Shown here one piece after another: positions 36,302 through 45,638 of a DNA stretch of 64,000 nt. A program made the position numbers and the translations under genes. A model generated the notes under the pieces. The model did no database searches. It was not told the origin of the DNA and was given only the letters and a program-made list of their open reading frames with translations. The stretch is from JAQGMV01 sp963828715 (lineage in GTDB: Bacteria > Pseudomonadota > Gammaproteobacteria > Burkholderiales > SG8-41). Location of the stretch: NCBI GenBank assembly GCA_963828715.1, contig CAWHFX010000005.1, forward strand, positions 124,001 to 188,000, given 5' to 3'. How positions within the stretch are numbered: position 1 is the stretch's first letter; each line of letters opens with the position of its first letter.

Positions 36302-37271
36302 ATGGACCGCACCGAACGCTTCTACAAGATCGACCGCCTGCTGAAGCAGCACGGCTGCGTGCCGGTGTCGCGCTTTCTGAAAGAGCTCGAAATCTCGCTC
36401 TCGACGTTCAAGCGTGACATCGAATACATGCGCAGCCGCCTGAACGCGCCGATCGTGTGGGACCGCGAGCGCAACGGCTATTGCTTCACGACACCGGTCA
36501 GAGCTGCGCCGCGTTACGAGCTGCCGGGCGTCTGGTTCAACGCGAGCGAGGTTCACGCGCTGCTCGCGATGGACCAGCTGCTCGAAGGCATCGATCCGGG
36601 CATTCTCCGTGAGCGGCTCGGGCCGCTGCGCCAGCGCCTGCGCGAGCTCCTGGGAAGCGGCGATCACTCGGTCGAAGAAGTCCGCCGGCGCATCAAAGTG
36701 CTGCCGATGGCGCAGCGGAGCGTGCCCCCGGGTCAGTTCGAGATCGCCGCGAGCGCGCTGCTCGCGCGCAAGCGTCTCCATATCCATTATCGCGGCCGTG
36801 TCAGCGCGGAGGAAACCGAGCGCGAAGTCTCGCCGCAGCGCCTCGTGCACTACCGCGAGAACTGGTATCTCGACGCGTGGTGTCATATGCGCAAGGGCCT
36901 GCGCAGTTTCTCCCTCGACTGCGTGTACGATGCACAGATCCGCCCGTCGCGCGCGATCGACGTACCGGATACCGAGCTCGATACCGTGCTCGGCAGCGGC
37001 TATGGAATTTTCTCGGGCCGCAAGGTCACATGGGCGAAGCTCGCGGTTTTCACCGGTTGCGGCACGCTGGGTCGCGGCGGAATCGTGGCATCCGAAACAG
37101 CGCTCGGCCCTGGAGCCTGACGGCAGCTACGTGCTCGAAGTGCCTTACAGCGACGATCGCGAGCTGCTTCGCGACATTCTGAAACACGGTCCGGATGTGG
37201 AAGTGCTGGCACCCGAGTCTTTGCGGAAGCGTGTGAAGCAGGCGCTGGAGGACGCGGCCTGGCGGTATTGA
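36302..37271 (+). pseudogene. WYL-domain transcriptional regulator, frameshifted
   Basis: The N-terminal winged helix-turn-helix (DRTERFYKIDRLLKQHGCVPVSRFLKELEISLSTFKRDIEYMRSRLNAPIVWDRERNGY) is followed by a WYL domain: ALLARKRLHIHYRGRVSAEETEREVSPQRLVHYRENWYLDAWCHMRKGLRSFSLD. A frame change near 37042 then moves to the frame giving FSPVAARWVAAESWHPKQ, DGSYVLEVPYSDDRELLRDILKHGPDVEVLAPESLR (a WCX-like C-terminal segment) and the stop at 37271. One extra C explains it. WYL proteins sense small ligands or nucleic acids and regulate adjacent genes. The start at 36302 lies 72 bases from the divergent Bug gene. Confidence 0.87.
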
Positions 37272-37336
37272 CACGGGTAGCTCACCGTACGAGCTACCGG
37301 TGCTCGTATGCTTCGTTCCATCATCTTCGAGGAGGC

Positions 37337-38938
37337 ATGGGCAGCATGAACGATTTCGTTCCGGGCGCGGCATTGATCCAGGAGGAAGCGAGTGATGCGA
37401 CGCTTCGCGACGGCTGCCACCTCGATCTCTTCGTAGACGATCCGCTCATCGTGCCCGAGCTCCTTGCCCACGCGCCCGGCGCGGAACGCATCAATTACGC
37501 GTTGACGGCGCTGCGCATCGGCGTGCTGGCGTTGAAGCAGGCGCAGGGGCGGCTCGACGCGGATGCGATCCGCGGCGAGAGCGATCGGCTGCTCCGGCTG
37601 CTCGAAGACCGGCTCGGGCACCATCAGCGCACGGTTCAGGATCACATCGCAGCGACGCTGCGCGAATACTTCGATCCGAAAAGCGGACGCTTCAACGAAC
37701 GCGTCGAGCAGCTCGTGAAGAACGGCGGAGAGCTCGAGCGCGTGCTGCGCACGCAGATCGGTCCTTCCGACTCCGAGCTGGCAAGAACGCTTGCCGCGCA
37801 CGTCGGTGAGCAGAGCACGCTGATGAAGATCCTGCGTCCGAGCGAGACGGAAGGACTGCTCGCCTCGCTCTCGATGGCGATGCAGAAGGCGCTCGAAGGC
37901 CAGCGCAACGCGATCCTCACCGAATTCTCGCTCGACAACGGCAGCGGCGCGCTGGCGCGTCTGGTGAAGGAACTGACAGAGAAGCACGGTGCGTTCGCGC
38001 AGGGACTGAAAGAGCGAGTGGATGAGGTCGTCGGCGAGTTCTCCCTGGACAAGCCGGACTCGGCGCTCTCGCGGCTCGTCGGTCAGGTGGAGAGCGCGCA
38101 ACGCAAGATCAGCAGCGAGTTTTCGCTCGACGAACAGAACTCGGCGCTCGCGCGCATGAAGAAGGAGCTCGAACAGCTCATCGAACGGAACAACAGGGAT
38201 AACGACGAGTTCCGTGCGCACGTCCGGGCATCGCTCGCGGCACTGCAGGCGCGCAAGCAGGAAGCGTTGCGCTCGACGCGCCATGGCCTCGAGTTCGAAA
38301 GCGCGCTCTATGCCTGTGTCGCCGAGATCGGTCAGGCGACGGGCGACATCGTCGAGCGCACCGCGGGCTCGGCCGGCCTCATCCGCGGGTGCAAGGTCGG
38401 GGACGTCCTGCTGACGCTGGGCTCGGAGCACGCTGCCGCGGGCGCGTGCATCGTCATCGAGGCGAAGGAGGATGCGAGCTACAGGCTTCGCAGCGCACTG
38501 TCGGAGATCGAGGTCGCACGCAAGAATCGCGACGCGTGCGTCGGCTTGTTCGTGTTCTCGGCGCGTACATGCCCGGCCGAGATCGAGTCGCTCGCGCGTT
38601 ACGGCAACGACGTGATCCTCGTGTGGGACGCCGAAGATCCGGCGAGCGACGTCGTGCTGAAAGCCGGCCTGAGTCTCGCCCGTGCGCTTTGCGCGAAGGC
38701 AGGCGCCGACCGCAAACAAGTGAAAGTCGATCTGGAGCGCATGCAGAAAGCGATGCGCGAGGTCGAGCGCCAGGTGCAGGGGATCGACGACATCCGCAAG
38801 CATGCGCAATCGATCCGCAGTTGCGCGGACAAGATCGAGGATCGGGCGCGCATCATCAGCGACAACATCTCCCGCAGCACGGGCATCCTCGAACAGGAGA
38901 CGGAAGCGATCAGGGCACAGGCGACGGGCGCAGCATAG
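37337..38938 (+). CDS. Coiled-coil protein with three EFSLD repeats and a C-terminal PD-(D/E)XK-like motif
   Basis: The SD GAGGAGG precedes the ATG. The 533-residue protein starts with a globular segment (to about residue 100), then long amphipathic helices. Three similar units (residues 197-208, 235-247 and 261-272) read EFSLDNGSGALARL, EFSLDKPDSALSRL and EFSLDEQNSALARM. From about residue 318 a different domain follows, with GLEFESALY (Glu), KVGDVLLTLG (Asp356) and CIVIEAKED (Glu375, Lys377), the E-D-ExK order of the PD-(D/E)XK nuclease fold. A C-terminal coiled coil closes it. Similar coiled-coil plus endonuclease-like proteins exist as hypotheticals; the role here is unknown, possibly DNA binding or quality control. 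No modification or recombination genes sit beside it. Confidence 0.8.
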   Translation: MGSMNDFVPGAALIQEEASDATLRDGCHLDLFVDDPLIVPELLAHAPGAERINYALTALRIGVLALKQAQGRLDADAIRGESDRLLRLLEDRLGHHQRTVQDHIAATLREYFDPKSGRFNERVEQLVKNGGELERVLRTQIGPSDSELARTLAAHVGEQSTLMKILRPSETEGLLASLSMAMQKALEGQRNAILTEFSLDNGSGALARLVKELTEKHGAFAQGLKERVDEVVGEFSLDKPDSALSRLVGQVESAQRKISSEFSLDEQNSALARMKKELEQLIERNNRDNDEFRAHVRASLAALQARKQEALRSTRHGLEFESALYACVAEIGQATGDIVERTAGSAGLIRGCKVGDVLLTLGSEHAAAGACIVIEAKEDASYRLRSALSEIEVARKNRDACVGLFVFSARTCPAEIESLARYGNDVILVWDAEDPASDVVLKAGLSLARALCAKAGADRKQVKVDLERMQKAMREVERQVQGIDDIRKHAQSIRSCADKIEDRARIISDNISRSTGILEQETEAIRAQATGAA

Positions 38939-39136
38939 CGCCTCCTAACCTAAGCTGTCCTAACTGGTATTCAACCCGCGGACACTGCCCCCTCAGGCTG
39001 AAACTCGTTACGAACAACGGCTGTCGGCCCTTTGCTGTCCTCCGTGGCGCCCTCAAAGCGGACATTGAGGTTATGTTGAACGGCGCGCCGCGAAACCATT
39101 AATGATGGTGCACTGGCTTTGCCCGATACATGAGCC

Positions 39137-41125
39137 TCACGGAGTGACGATGTTGAACCAGAATGGGAACGTATCGATCAGCTCAAGGAACTCGCCAAAC
39201 GCTTCCTTCCTGCCCTCTATTTTCAGCTCTTCCGCCGTGACGGCCTGCTCGAGCGTCTTTTCCTTGAGCTGGATGGAATCGAGCGTTGCCTTGGAGAGCG
39301 TGATCCTGGCGTCGGGCTTGTCCACGGGCCTCGTGGAGTAATTGAGCACCGCGTTCTCGACGACCAGCCCGTAGGTCTTCTTCAGGTCGGTGAAGGTCAG
39401 GTTGAGAGCGATCTTCTTGCCCGCGGCTTTCGGGCCATTCAGCCGCACGGCGAGGTAGTCGAACAGCATTTCGGGCTGCATCGCCCTGATCGTGTCCGGG
39501 CTGGCGGTATTGATGCCGCCCGCCTTGGGCACGCCGTTACGGAGCTCGAAGGCGCCTTGCAGGTACACCGAGCGCCAGGGACCCGATTCAGCCTGGTAGC
39601 CAAGCTGCTCGTAGGTATCGGCGAGCAAGCTTTTTGCGTCGGCGTTGCCCGGATTGGCGAACACGACGTGCTTGACCGCTTCTGCGACCCACCGGTACTC
39701 GCCCTTGTCGAAGTCCGCCTTCGCCTTGGTCAACACCGCGGCCTCGCCGCCCATGTATTCGACGTACTTCTTCGCCGCCGGCTCCGGCGGCAGGTTGTCG
39801 AGGCTCGACGGGTTGGCGTCGTACCAGCCCATGTAACGCTGGTACACCGCGCGCGACGTTGTGCCGCAGCGACCCGTAGTAGCCGCGGTTGTACCACTTC
39901 TGATCGAGCTCAGGCGGCAGCTTGATCATCTCGGCGATTTCGGCTCCGTTGTAGCCCTTGTTCATCAGGTTGACCGACTGGTCGTGGAGGTACTTGTACA
40001 TGTCGCGCTGCTTCTTCCAGTAGTCCACGATCTTGGCGTTTTCCCACAACGGCCAATGATGGCTCTGGAACTTCGACTCGACGTTCTTGCCGTAAAGCTC
40101 GATGGTCTCGTTTAGAAAACTGGCCCATTTCAACGCATCGCGAACCGGGGCGCCGCGCAGCGTCAGGAGGTTGTGCATCGTGTTGGTGCTGTTCTCCGCC
40201 ATCCACATCGCCTTGAACTGCGGGAAGAAAGTATTCATCTCCGCCGGCGCTTCAGTGCCCGGTGTCATCTGGAACACCATCTTCACGCCGTCGATCGTCA
40301 GCTCCTGGCCCGTTTTCCGGATAATGTCCGTCGGCTGAATTAACGTCGCCGTACCGACCGAGGTCGTTTGTCCCAATCCCCCGTTTACCCCGCCCTGCGG
40401 GCTGCGCGGGAGCATCGCACCGTACATATAGATCGCGCGGCGGCTCATGACGTTGCCGGCGATGACGTTCTCGCTGACCGCGTGTTCGGTGAAGTGCTCC
40501 GGCGCGATGATGCGGACTTTCTTCGCTTTCACGTCCTTCTCGTCCACAATGCCGCGCACGCCGCCGTAGTGGTCCACGTGCGAGTGGCTGTAAACGACGC
40601 CAACAACCGGTTTCTTGCCGAGATGCTGGCTGACGAGCTCGTAGGCGGCTTTCGCGGTCTCGCTGGAAATCAACGGGTCGAAAACGATCCAGCCCTTGTC
40701 GCCCTGGATGAAGGTAATGTTGGACAGGTCGTAACCGCGCACCTGGTAGATGCGGTCCGTCACCTTGAACAGGCCGTACTGCATGTTGAGCTGCGCGTTG
40801 CGCCACAGACTCGGGTTGACCGAGTCGGGCGCCGGCTTGTCGAGCCCGATGAAGCTCTTGTACACCTCCAGGTCCCACACCACATTGCCCTTCGCGTCCT
40901 TGATCGTCAGCGTGTCAGGCTTGCCTACCAGACCGCGCGTGGCATTCTCGAAATCCTCCTTGTCGCCGAACGGCAGCGCCTTCTGCACCGCCGCGTTCGC
41001 TGCTTGGGTCGCTGCCGTGGCCGGCTTGGTCGGAGCTGGACTCTGCTGTGCGTACGCCGGGCCGCAAGCGAGCGTTGCAGCCAGCAGACCGACCAGGCTG
41101 TTTGAGAACGCATTCATCTTCATAT
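39137..41125 (-). pseudogene. Alkylsulfatase (SdsA/BDS1-type MBL-fold), frameshifted
   Basis: The ATG at 41125 follows AGGGAA. A signal peptide (MKMNAFSNSLVGLLAATLACGPAYA) is followed by YQVRGYDLSNITFIQGDKGWIVFDPLISSETAK, VYSHSHVDHYGG (metallo-beta-lactamase metal site), APEHFTEHAVSENVIAGNVMSRRA and QSHHWPLWENAKI. The frame breaks near 39856: GYYGSLRHN then AVYQRYMGWYDANPSSLDNLPPEPAAKKYVEYMGG in the other frame, ending with the SCP2-like C-terminal domain (IALNLTFTDLKKTYGLVVENAVLNYS). The total is about 662 residues, normal for SDS-type alkylsulfatases, which cleave sulfate from primary alkyl sulfates with a dinuclear zinc centre in the periplasm. The alcohol product could enter beta-oxidation. 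Confidence 0.88.
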
Positions 41126-41586
41126 GTTTCCCTGGAAGCAATTGATCCTCGAGATTTGCCGTATCACCCATGCGTGAGCTCGCCCCAAAGTGCAAAGGCA
41201 CTGCACTCTTGAACGTGCAAAAAGTATCGCGCGCAGCGCGTCTCGAAAAAACGGGGATTGGTCCAATCACGGGCGCTTCTTCATACCTTCGGCATTCGCT
41301 TGAGCCGAGGCCGGCATGTCGACTGCCGACGCCCACACGATTTCCAACGTGTATCAGATCATCGGTGTCGTTCGCGCTGTGATCCATTGGACCTTGGTCC
41401 AATGCCCGCCGGCACGACCGAAATCTCGTTGCATTACCGGCATGAACCCCGGTCAACTCTCAGTTGATCCAGGTGCGTCCAAAAAGCCACGCAGCCGCGG
41501 TGAATTCAAACGTTTGACTAGCGGACTGTAGTTCTGCTTGTGGCCGGTTCGCGACCGCCGGCGACACCGGCGGTGCGCTGGGTCCC
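41126..41586. other. Gap between alkylsulfatase start and integrase remnant
   Basis: About 460 bases with no supported gene. It would contain the promoter region of the minus-strand alkylsulfatase. The sequence is less GC-rich than the genes around it, and a short minus-strand frame in 41453-41641 is only the shifted end of the integrase fragment. No repeats or hairpin stood out. Confidence 0.4.
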
Positions 41587-41880
41587 TTATACCTCCGTTT
41601 GCCCGGCGATCTCGCAGCGCGTCGTCAACTTCGATGTCCAAGTATCGAACGGTGCACTCGAGCTTCGTGTGACCAAGTAATAGCTGGACGGCCGCGGGTT
41701 CGTAGTCCGTCGGTAGATCAGCGTCGCTTTCGTTCTGCGCATCGTATGGGTTCCGTACTCATTAGGATCGAGTCTTATCGAGGACACCCACGCATCCACG
41801 ATCTTGGCGTACTGTCGCGTGGACAAATGCGGCGACCTGTGCAGCCGACTGGGAAACCGACCCGGAGCCACCCTTCGCAC
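41587..41880 (-). pseudogene. Tyrosine recombinase (phage-type integrase) C-terminal remnant
   Basis: A minus-strand frame reads HLSTRQYAKIVDAWVSSIRLDPNEYGTHTMRRTKATLIYRRT, with the HxxRR-type motif (THTMRRTKA) of tyrosine recombinases. Two frame breaks follow (about 41690 and 41608); allowing for them gives AVQLLLGHTKLECTVRYLDIEVDDALEIAGQTEV, containing the GH and catalytic Tyr (VRYL) positions. Only the last 90 residues or so survive and there is no start or N-terminal domain. It is a leftover of an integrated element (integron-like or phage-like); no attachment site could be identified. Confidence 0.8.
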
Positions 41881-41943
41881 TGACCATTCTCACCGCTTAG
41901 TTCGAGCGCAGATCCGGGATGTGAGCTCATCGTTAGAGACGCT

Positions 41944-42693
41944 CTACTGCGTCAACTCCAGCCCGCCTTGGCTCCATACTGCGCGTGCCGCATCGCGGCC
42001 GAGATAGCGCACGAATGCGAGCGCCGCGTCCGGGTTGGCGTTGGTCACGGGAACCGCGGCGTCGTAGACGATGTAGACCTGCACCGCCGCAGGCACCGGG
42101 CCGGCGAGCACCACGCCTTTCGCCCGCGGGATTTCGCTGACGTTGTAGAGGCCCATCTCGATTTCGCCGCTCGCAATCCGCTCCTGGCCATCGGTGGTTG
42201 GCTTCAGCCGGTCCTTCACCTGATCGGCTATGCCGAGATTCGCGAGCACCTTGAGCGCGTTCGGCCCGCTCAGGCCGCCGCCAGTGCGCGAATCGCTGAG
42301 CGTGAGTGAACGCGCCGAAACGAGTGCCTTCCGTGTGGAGTCGACGGTGGAGAGATCGACCGTCACGCCGTCGCGCACGGCAACGCCGATACCGACGCGC
42401 ACCAGCGGACGACGCGATCCCGGCTTCCACAGCGCTTCGCGGGCTTTCGCGGCTTCGGTCGCCGCAATCACGAGATCGAATGCTTCGCCGGCATCGAGCC
42501 GCGCGTTGACAGGTCCGGGTGAACCGAACGTGAACGTCACGGTATCGCCGGTCTCCTTGGTAAATGCCGAAGCAAGCTCACGGGCAGGATTGGTGACCGC
42601 ACCGTAAGCGAGCACCTTGATCTCGGCTGCAGCGGCTTGCGCGCCGAAGAGCAGCGCAAATACAAAGATGACGGGGCGCATGTGCTCGAGCAT
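41944..42693 (-). CDS. ModA-like periplasmic substrate-binding protein
   Basis: The ATG at 42693 follows GAGGATCTG. Signal peptide RPVIFVFALLFGAQAAAA precedes a 249-residue protein of the molybdate-binding/ABC type II fold: IKVLAYGAVTNPARELASAFTKETGDTVTFTFGSPGPVNARLDAGEAFDLVIAAT, LSDSRTGGGLSGPNALKVLANLGI, ERIASGEIEMGLYNVSEI. It lacks ModBC partners here, and the AAFTKETG-type N-terminus differs from classical ModA, so the ligand may be an organic anion. The gene starts seven bases after the NHL-repeat gene, forming a two-gene operon. Confidence 0.82.
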   Translation of the reverse strand: MLEHMRPVIFVFALLFGAQAAAAEIKVLAYGAVTNPARELASAFTKETGDTVTFTFGSPGPVNARLDAGEAFDLVIAATEAAKAREALWKPGSRRPLVRVGIGVAVRDGVTVDLSTVDSTRKALVSARSLTLSDSRTGGGLSGPNALKVLANLGIADQVKDRLKPTTDGQERIASGEIEMGLYNVSEIPRAKGVVLAGPVPAAVQVYIVYDAAVPVTNANPDAALAFVRYLGRDAARAVWSQGGLELTQ

Positions 42694-42700
42694 CAGATCC

Positions 42701-43786
42701 TCATTTCCTGACGTACTTGTAAATGCCGCGAACAGTGGCTTCGGCCGTGAACACGTTGCCTGCTGCATCGATCGCGATACCCTCGCCCATCGCGCCATCC
42801 GGGGTCTCGGTCTGGTGTGGCGGCACGAACATCGTGACCTTGCCGTCCTTCACGCTGCCGATGCGTATGCCCTTGAGCCAGCCGGGATGACTCTTCGGCG
42901 TCGATTCGGAATCGGCTGCATAGATCATATCGCTCGGATCGATCGCGATGCCGCTCACGCGGCTGAACTCGCGATACTCGCCGAGGTACTTCCCGTCTTT
43001 CGTGAGGATCTGGATGCGATGGTTGTGACGATCGGCGACGATCAGTCGCCCCTGCGAATCGAACTTGATCATATGCGGCGTGCGAAACTCGCCGGGGCCG
43101 GTCCCCGTCTTGCCGATGGTCCGCAGGAACTTGCCCGTGCGATCGAACACCGAGATGCGCCCGACGAGATTCGGGTCCTCGACATTCGTATGACTCTCGG
43201 CCACATAAATGTCGCCGTTGCCCGGATCGGTGAGGACGTCGTTCGGGTCAGTCAAAGCGTCCGGCGGATTGCCTCTAACGCCGGGCTTCCCGAGCGTCAT
43301 CAGCACCTTGCCTTCGGGACTGAACTTCACGACAACGCTGCCCTTCTTGTCTTCGCCAGGAAACTTCTCGAGCTCTTCGGTGCTCGCCACGCGCGCATCG
43401 GTCACCCACACGTTTCCGTCGCGATCGACGTGAATGCCATGCGGCCACACGAACATGCCGGCGCCGAAGCTCCTGATCTCTTTCCCCGTTTCATCGAAGT
43501 GATGTACCGGATTCGCCTGCGTGCCGAGACAGCCCGGTGCAATTCCCGGCGAGCAGCGGTCGGTAGCCCACACGGTCTTGCCATCGCGGTCGATGGCCAC
43601 GCCGTTCGAGCCGCCCCACGGCCTGCGCTCCAACGTGAGCTGCGCCCAATCGCGGATGACCTGATAAGGGTTGACGCCGGTGTTGACGGGCTGAACGTCC
43701 TGCGTCTGAGCGTGAGCGCCCGCAGTGGCGATCCACGCGGCCACGATCGCAGTCAGTCCCCATCGAGTGCAAAGCAAGTTCGACAT
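42701..43786 (-). CDS. Secreted NHL-repeat (six-bladed beta-propeller) protein
   Basis: This 361-residue protein has signal peptide TRWGLTAIVAAWIATAGAHA, then repeated blades with the NHL signature: SNGVAIDRDGKTVWATDRC, WPHGIHVDRDGNVWVTDARV, DPNDVLTDPGNGDIYVAESH, TPHMIKFDSQGRLIVADRHNHRIQILTKDGKYLG, VSGIAIDPSDMIYAADSES, GEGIAIDAAGNVFTAEA. The pattern matches peptidyl-alpha-hydroxyglycine-alpha-amidating-lyase-like/SMP-30-type proteins, but no catalytic set can be assigned. It is co-transcribed with the ModA-like gene, so it may bind the same ligand or act on it in the periplasm. A related intracellular-looking NHL protein lies at 58655. Confidence 0.85.
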   Translation of the reverse strand: MSNLLCTRWGLTAIVAAWIATAGAHAQTQDVQPVNTGVNPYQVIRDWAQLTLERRPWGGSNGVAIDRDGKTVWATDRCSPGIAPGCLGTQANPVHHFDETGKEIRSFGAGMFVWPHGIHVDRDGNVWVTDARVASTEELEKFPGEDKKGSVVVKFSPEGKVLMTLGKPGVRGNPPDALTDPNDVLTDPGNGDIYVAESHTNVEDPNLVGRISVFDRTGKFLRTIGKTGTGPGEFRTPHMIKFDSQGRLIVADRHNHRIQILTKDGKYLGEYREFSRVSGIAIDPSDMIYAADSESTPKSHPGWLKGIRIGSVKDGKVTMFVPPHQTETPDGAMGEGIAIDAAGNVFTAEATVRGIYKYVRK

Positions 43787-44347
43787 TGTCGCGAGCCTTT
43801 CTTCTTGAACACGTCAGTGCCGGCGTTATCGTTGCGAACGCCAGGAAGCGTCATTGTATGTCTCTCTCGCCCCGCCCTCGCCGGCCGTTCGCCCTCAGTT
43901 CATCGAAGGGCATCACGATGTCGGACCGTCCGCAGAAGCAGCGGTCCGCTCCTCTGATCGCCAGGGACGGCGGCTGCGTAACTGACGCACTCTTACTATG
44001 CTTGTCCGCGTGGTCGACGCGCTGAGACTCTGCCAATTGACAGGATGCCCGGCCAAGTCACTCCAAGAAATGCGTCACGGGCCGTGCGGGCTGATAACGA
44101 AGGCTGTAATGATGCGCAGAAGGTACGAGAATCGTAGCGGCGCGAGCACGTTTTCCGGATCAATGATTCCGTGTTCATCCGCCACATAGGTCACGCCCTC
44201 TTCGTCGACCAAGGGCCCAGGCGGGTCAACAGACGCAGGATGCGCTCGATGTCTTGGCGAGCAGCGCCTGTAGCTTTGCATTCGTTAGCGCGGGCGCCGA
44301 CCCGTGATTAAGAACGTCTTCTCTGCGACTGTTTGCTTTTCGTCAGG
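43787..44347. other. Gene-free gap with one palindromic repeat
   Basis: About 560 bases without a supported gene. Near 43888 a REP-type inverted repeat (TTCGCCCT ... AAGGGC) repeats the pattern seen at 13171 and 18690. A minus-strand open frame at 44075-44281 encodes GPLVDEEGVTYVADEHGIIDPENVLAPLRF, which does not match a family I recognise and has no clear SD. Confidence 0.4.
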
Positions 44348-45301
44348 TCACTGCTTCGGCAGGCGCGCGCTGCGCGCGATGGTTTCGTAGCGCGCGATTT
44401 CTGCACGCAGGAAATCCCCAAGCTGCTCGGGCGTGCTCGGCCAGGGTTCGACGTCCAACGTGGCGAGCCGCTCGCGAATGTCCGGGGCCTCCAGCGCTTT
44501 CAGCGTTTCGCGGTTAAGGCGTGACACGATGTCCCGCGGTGTGCCCGCGGGGGCGAACATTGCGTACCACACCGGCATGGCGAAGCCGTCGACCCCGGCT
44601 TCTGCTGCGGTCGGCACTTCGGGCAGTGAACTGACGCGCTTTTCCGCCAGCACCGCCAGCGCGCGCACTTTGCCGGCCCGCACCTGCGATATAGCGGTAG
44701 TTACTGGCATCACCACCTCATCCACTTCACCGCCGATCATCGCCGCCATCGCTTGCGTGACGCCCTTGTAGGGGACGTGCACGAGGTTGATCTTCTCAAT
44801 ATGATTGAGCAGTTCGTTGGCAAGATGGTTGGTGGTGCCGGCGCCCCCCGAACCGAAGTTGAGTTTGCCGGTTCGCGCGCGCGCAAGCTCGATAAACTGC
44901 CGCAAGGTTTTTGCCGGCACCGACGGGTGCACCAGCATGATGAGTGACATCGTGGTGAGCCGCGCGACTGGCGTGAGATCCCGCAGAGCGTCGTAGCCAG
45001 GATTCGCATAGAGCGCCGGCGAGATAGCGACGCTGCCGGTAGCGATAACGATCGTGTACCCATCGGGCGGCGACTTTGCCACAACCGCCGTGCCCAGGTT
45101 CCCCCCGGCGCCAGCGCGGTTGTCGGCGACCAACTGGACCCCGATGAACTCGGAGATCTTCTGTCCCAACATACGGCCGACGACGTCACTCGACGCACCC
45201 GGCGGAAACGTTATGACCATGTGTATCGGCTTGGTGGGATAGGTTTGCGCTAGCGATCCGGCGCAATAAAGCGCCGCGCACAACAACACCGCTCGTATCA
45301 T
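44348..45301 (-). CDS. Bug/TctC-family solute-binding protein
   Basis: The ATG at 45301 begins MIRAVLLCAALYCAGSLAQ (signal peptide). Motifs: YPTKPIHMVITFPPGASSDVV, VADNRAGAGGNLGTA, PPDGYTIVIATGS, LNFGSGGAGTTNHLANELL, HVPYKGVTQA, LPEVPTAAEAGVDGFAMPVWYAMFAPAGTPRDIVSRLN; it ends about residue 317. An open frame upstream (to 45475) reads through a probable transposase remnant and is not part of this gene. The next gene, divergent, is an FMN alpha-hydroxyacid dehydrogenase whose substrate could be the bound acid. Confidence 0.92.
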   Translation of the reverse strand: MIRAVLLCAALYCAGSLAQTYPTKPIHMVITFPPGASSDVVGRMLGQKISEFIGVQLVADNRAGAGGNLGTAVVAKSPPDGYTIVIATGSVAISPALYANPGYDALRDLTPVARLTTMSLIMLVHPSVPAKTLRQFIELARARTGKLNFGSGGAGTTNHLANELLNHIEKINLVHVPYKGVTQAMAAMIGGEVDEVVMPVTTAISQVRAGKVRALAVLAEKRVSSLPEVPTAAEAGVDGFAMPVWYAMFAPAGTPRDIVSRLNRETLKALEAPDIRERLATLDVEPWPSTPEQLGDFLRAEIARYETIARSARLPKQ

Positions 45302-45475
45302 GGGGTGCCGCCTTTTGTCTCGAGTGGCTCGCTCCAGGGCCGAGGTCTTTTCCCTCTTGCGCCGCAATCGGCGACTGATCCGCGATACGGATAGGATAAG
45401 TCCAAATTCCCGTGCAATCGCGGTCAGGCTATAGCCGCCTTTGATGCGCATGCAGTATTGCGCCTTCCCGATCAC
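45302..45475 (-). pseudogene. Helix-turn-helix fragment resembling the C-terminus of a REP-associated/IS200-type transposase
   Basis: The open frame immediately upstream of the Bug ATG encodes KAQYCMRIKGGYSLTAIAREFGLILSVSRISRRLRRKREKTSALERATRDKR, a compact HTH (YSLTAIAREFGL then SVSRISRL-like). It resembles the tail of REP-associated tyrosine transposases. There is no stop between it and the Bug gene, and the upstream half of a transposase is not detectable. The resemblance is by motif only. Confidence 0.35.
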
Positions 45476-45638
45476 CGCAATCCGTCAGCCAGGGCGGAAG
45501 TGGGGAGCTGTAACATACCTCAAAGCGTCTAACGGCCGCGATTCCTTGGGGCAGTCTTGCAGTTATAGTGACGGCTTGACCATGGCAAGTTCATAACGGC
45601 GCAGTTCGCTGCGATGCTCAACGCGCAAAAGGGAGAAG

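Noticed and set aside
35681..37120. Long plus-strand frame starting opposite the Bug gene and running into the WYL regulator
   Set aside because: The part before 36302 is antisense to a clear Bug gene; only the WYL part is supported.
41453..41641. Separate small gene beside the integrase remnant
   Set aside because: Its first residues (DIEVDDALRD) continue the integrase in a shifted frame, so it is part of the remnant.
44075..44281. Small minus-strand reading frame in the 43.8-44.3 kb gap
   Set aside because: No ribosome site, no recognisable motif, and the start region is arginine-rich antisense-like sequence.
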